From positions 1-60,906 of the forward strand of contig USAK01000008.1 in assembly GCA_900552565.1 (NCBI GenBank): a stretch of 60,906 bases of DNA, in the 5' to 3' direction. Made by a program: the position numbers and the translations under genes. Shown here one piece after another: positions 60,456 to 60,906 of this stretch. The stretch comes from an uncultured Selenomonas sp. GTDB taxonomy: Bacteria; Bacillota; Negativicutes; Selenomonadales; Selenomonadaceae. Below the pieces are notes generated by a model. That model was not told where the DNA came from and searched no databases. It saw only the letters and a list, made by a program, of their open reading frames with translations. Within the stretch, counting starts at the first letter, position 1, and every line of letters starts with the position of its first letter.

Positions 60456-60906
60456 TTAATGATGCTGCCAATAAAGCAACGTCTGATCCTCTAAATTTCT
60501 AGATGCATTCATAGCCGCTTTATAAATGAATAATTCAATGGCCTGTTGTCTATCTTTTCCCCGCATCGCGTAACTTTCTCGAAAGAATGTGAATGGCTTT
60601 GTGTGCTGTGTATCTAACATATCGAAAACTGTTAATTGAATATCACCGGACACCGTAGTCCCAGCCTCATCCGATGCGATATCATGAATCTCTATCTGTC
60701 CGACCACAGCATTGATAATCTCGGGATAGTCCTGACGCACCTGCTGACTAATGCCACTCTGATATTCTTCATAAGACTTTCCATCATATTTCGCAATGGC
60801 ATCTGTCATCTCATCCAATGCATCGCTGGTTTGAAATCCCATATTCTGAAAGGGAGTGTAAAATAGTTTGTGTAAATCGGTATTGCATGAATCTACTTTA
60901 TGCCCC
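60456..60906 (-). CDS. Unknown protein, 5' end outside the window (partial)
   Basis: The frame stays open to the window edge: 22 extra residues (…SCNTDLHKLFYTPFQN) precede the first in-frame ATG at 60842, which has no ribosome site, so the true start is beyond the edge. The visible 150 residues contain MGFQTSDALDEMTDAIAKYDGKSYEEY and a C-terminal LFIYKAAMNASRNLEDQ. It may be a lipoprotein (Cys in SCNTD), which is speculation. Lower GC than its neighbours suggests horizontal origin. Confidence 0.6.
   Translation of the reverse strand, partial: GHKVDSCNTDLHKLFYTPFQNMGFQTSDALDEMTDAIAKYDGKSYEEYQSGISQQVRQDYPEIINAVVGQIEIHDIASDEAGTTVSGDIQLTVFDMLDTQHTKPFTFFRESYAMRGKDRQQAIELFIYKAAMNASRNLEDQTLLYWQHH

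Overview
The window is GC-rich bacterial chromosome from a Firmicute, most likely of the Negativicutes (Selenomonadaceae, e.g. the Selenomonas/Mitsuokella group). This placement is an inference. It rests on the Bacillus-like gene sets (L7Ae-like–rpsL–rpsG–fusA; ctsR–mcsA–mcsB–clpC–radA), a PTP-like cysteine phytase of the type known from Selenomonas and Mitsuokella, and strong Shine-Dalgarno sites with several TTG/GTG starts. Most genes lie on the minus strand. Both window edges cut genes: fusA on the left, where the first bases look like an assembly fold-back, and an unknown protein on the right.

Layout. 0–14 kb is housekeeping: the str ribosomal operon, transketolase, AroH chorismate mutase, a UbiB-like kinase, a YbiT-like ABC-F ATPase, a glucosaminidase, an AzgA-like permease, a TVP38 membrane protein, the AmrS/Memo-AMMECR1 pair and a Tat-exported metallophosphatase. 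14.4–25.4 kb (region A) is a redox/detoxification island: a lipid-anchored flavodoxin, a DUF4405 membrane protein with two HX13H pairs, a small CX2C membrane protein, an exported Fe-S flavoprotein, a flavin reductase, two LysR regulators, MFS, a cyclophilin-like lipoprotein, an alpha/beta hydrolase with a Cys nucleophile, an iron alcohol dehydrogenase, a CMD-cupin fusion and DoxX. 25.6–30.4 kb holds envelope proteins of unknown role, CorA with a candidate Mg2+-sensing leader peptide, a PPC-domain protein and a ketopantoate reductase-like enzyme. 30.4–38.5 kb (region B) is a paralogous, partly decayed copy of region A in the same gene order. It adds a DUF362 protein, a metallo-beta-lactamase-fold protein and the phytase, and it carries remnants of both LysR genes and of the Fe-S flavoprotein gene. 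A solitary TnpB gene lies at its right border. 39.9–54 kb is housekeeping again (MATE, TadA, malate dehydrogenase, rubredoxin, PHP phosphoesterase, UvrC, AccC, AlaX-type editing protein, KtrAB, tRNA-Leu, DacF, RadA). 54–59 kb is the CtsR/McsAB/ClpC stress operon, with a readable promoter and CtsR operator. The last 2 kb codes for unknown exported proteins.

How it works together. Regions A and B look like one regulon. Three operons (flavin-reductase/flavodoxin A, region B, CMD-cupin–ADH) share a nearly identical promoter in which a conserved 15-bp box overlaps the -35. The intact LysR at 17785 is the obvious candidate regulator. A second LysR/hydrolase pair has its own shared box. The most original proposal is an extracytoplasmic flavin electron-transfer module made of a diheme-like DUF4405 membrane protein, a CX2C membrane peptide and an exported flavodoxin, present twice. 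The second is an MgtL/CorL-like leader peptide with a mutually exclusive RNA switch in front of corA.
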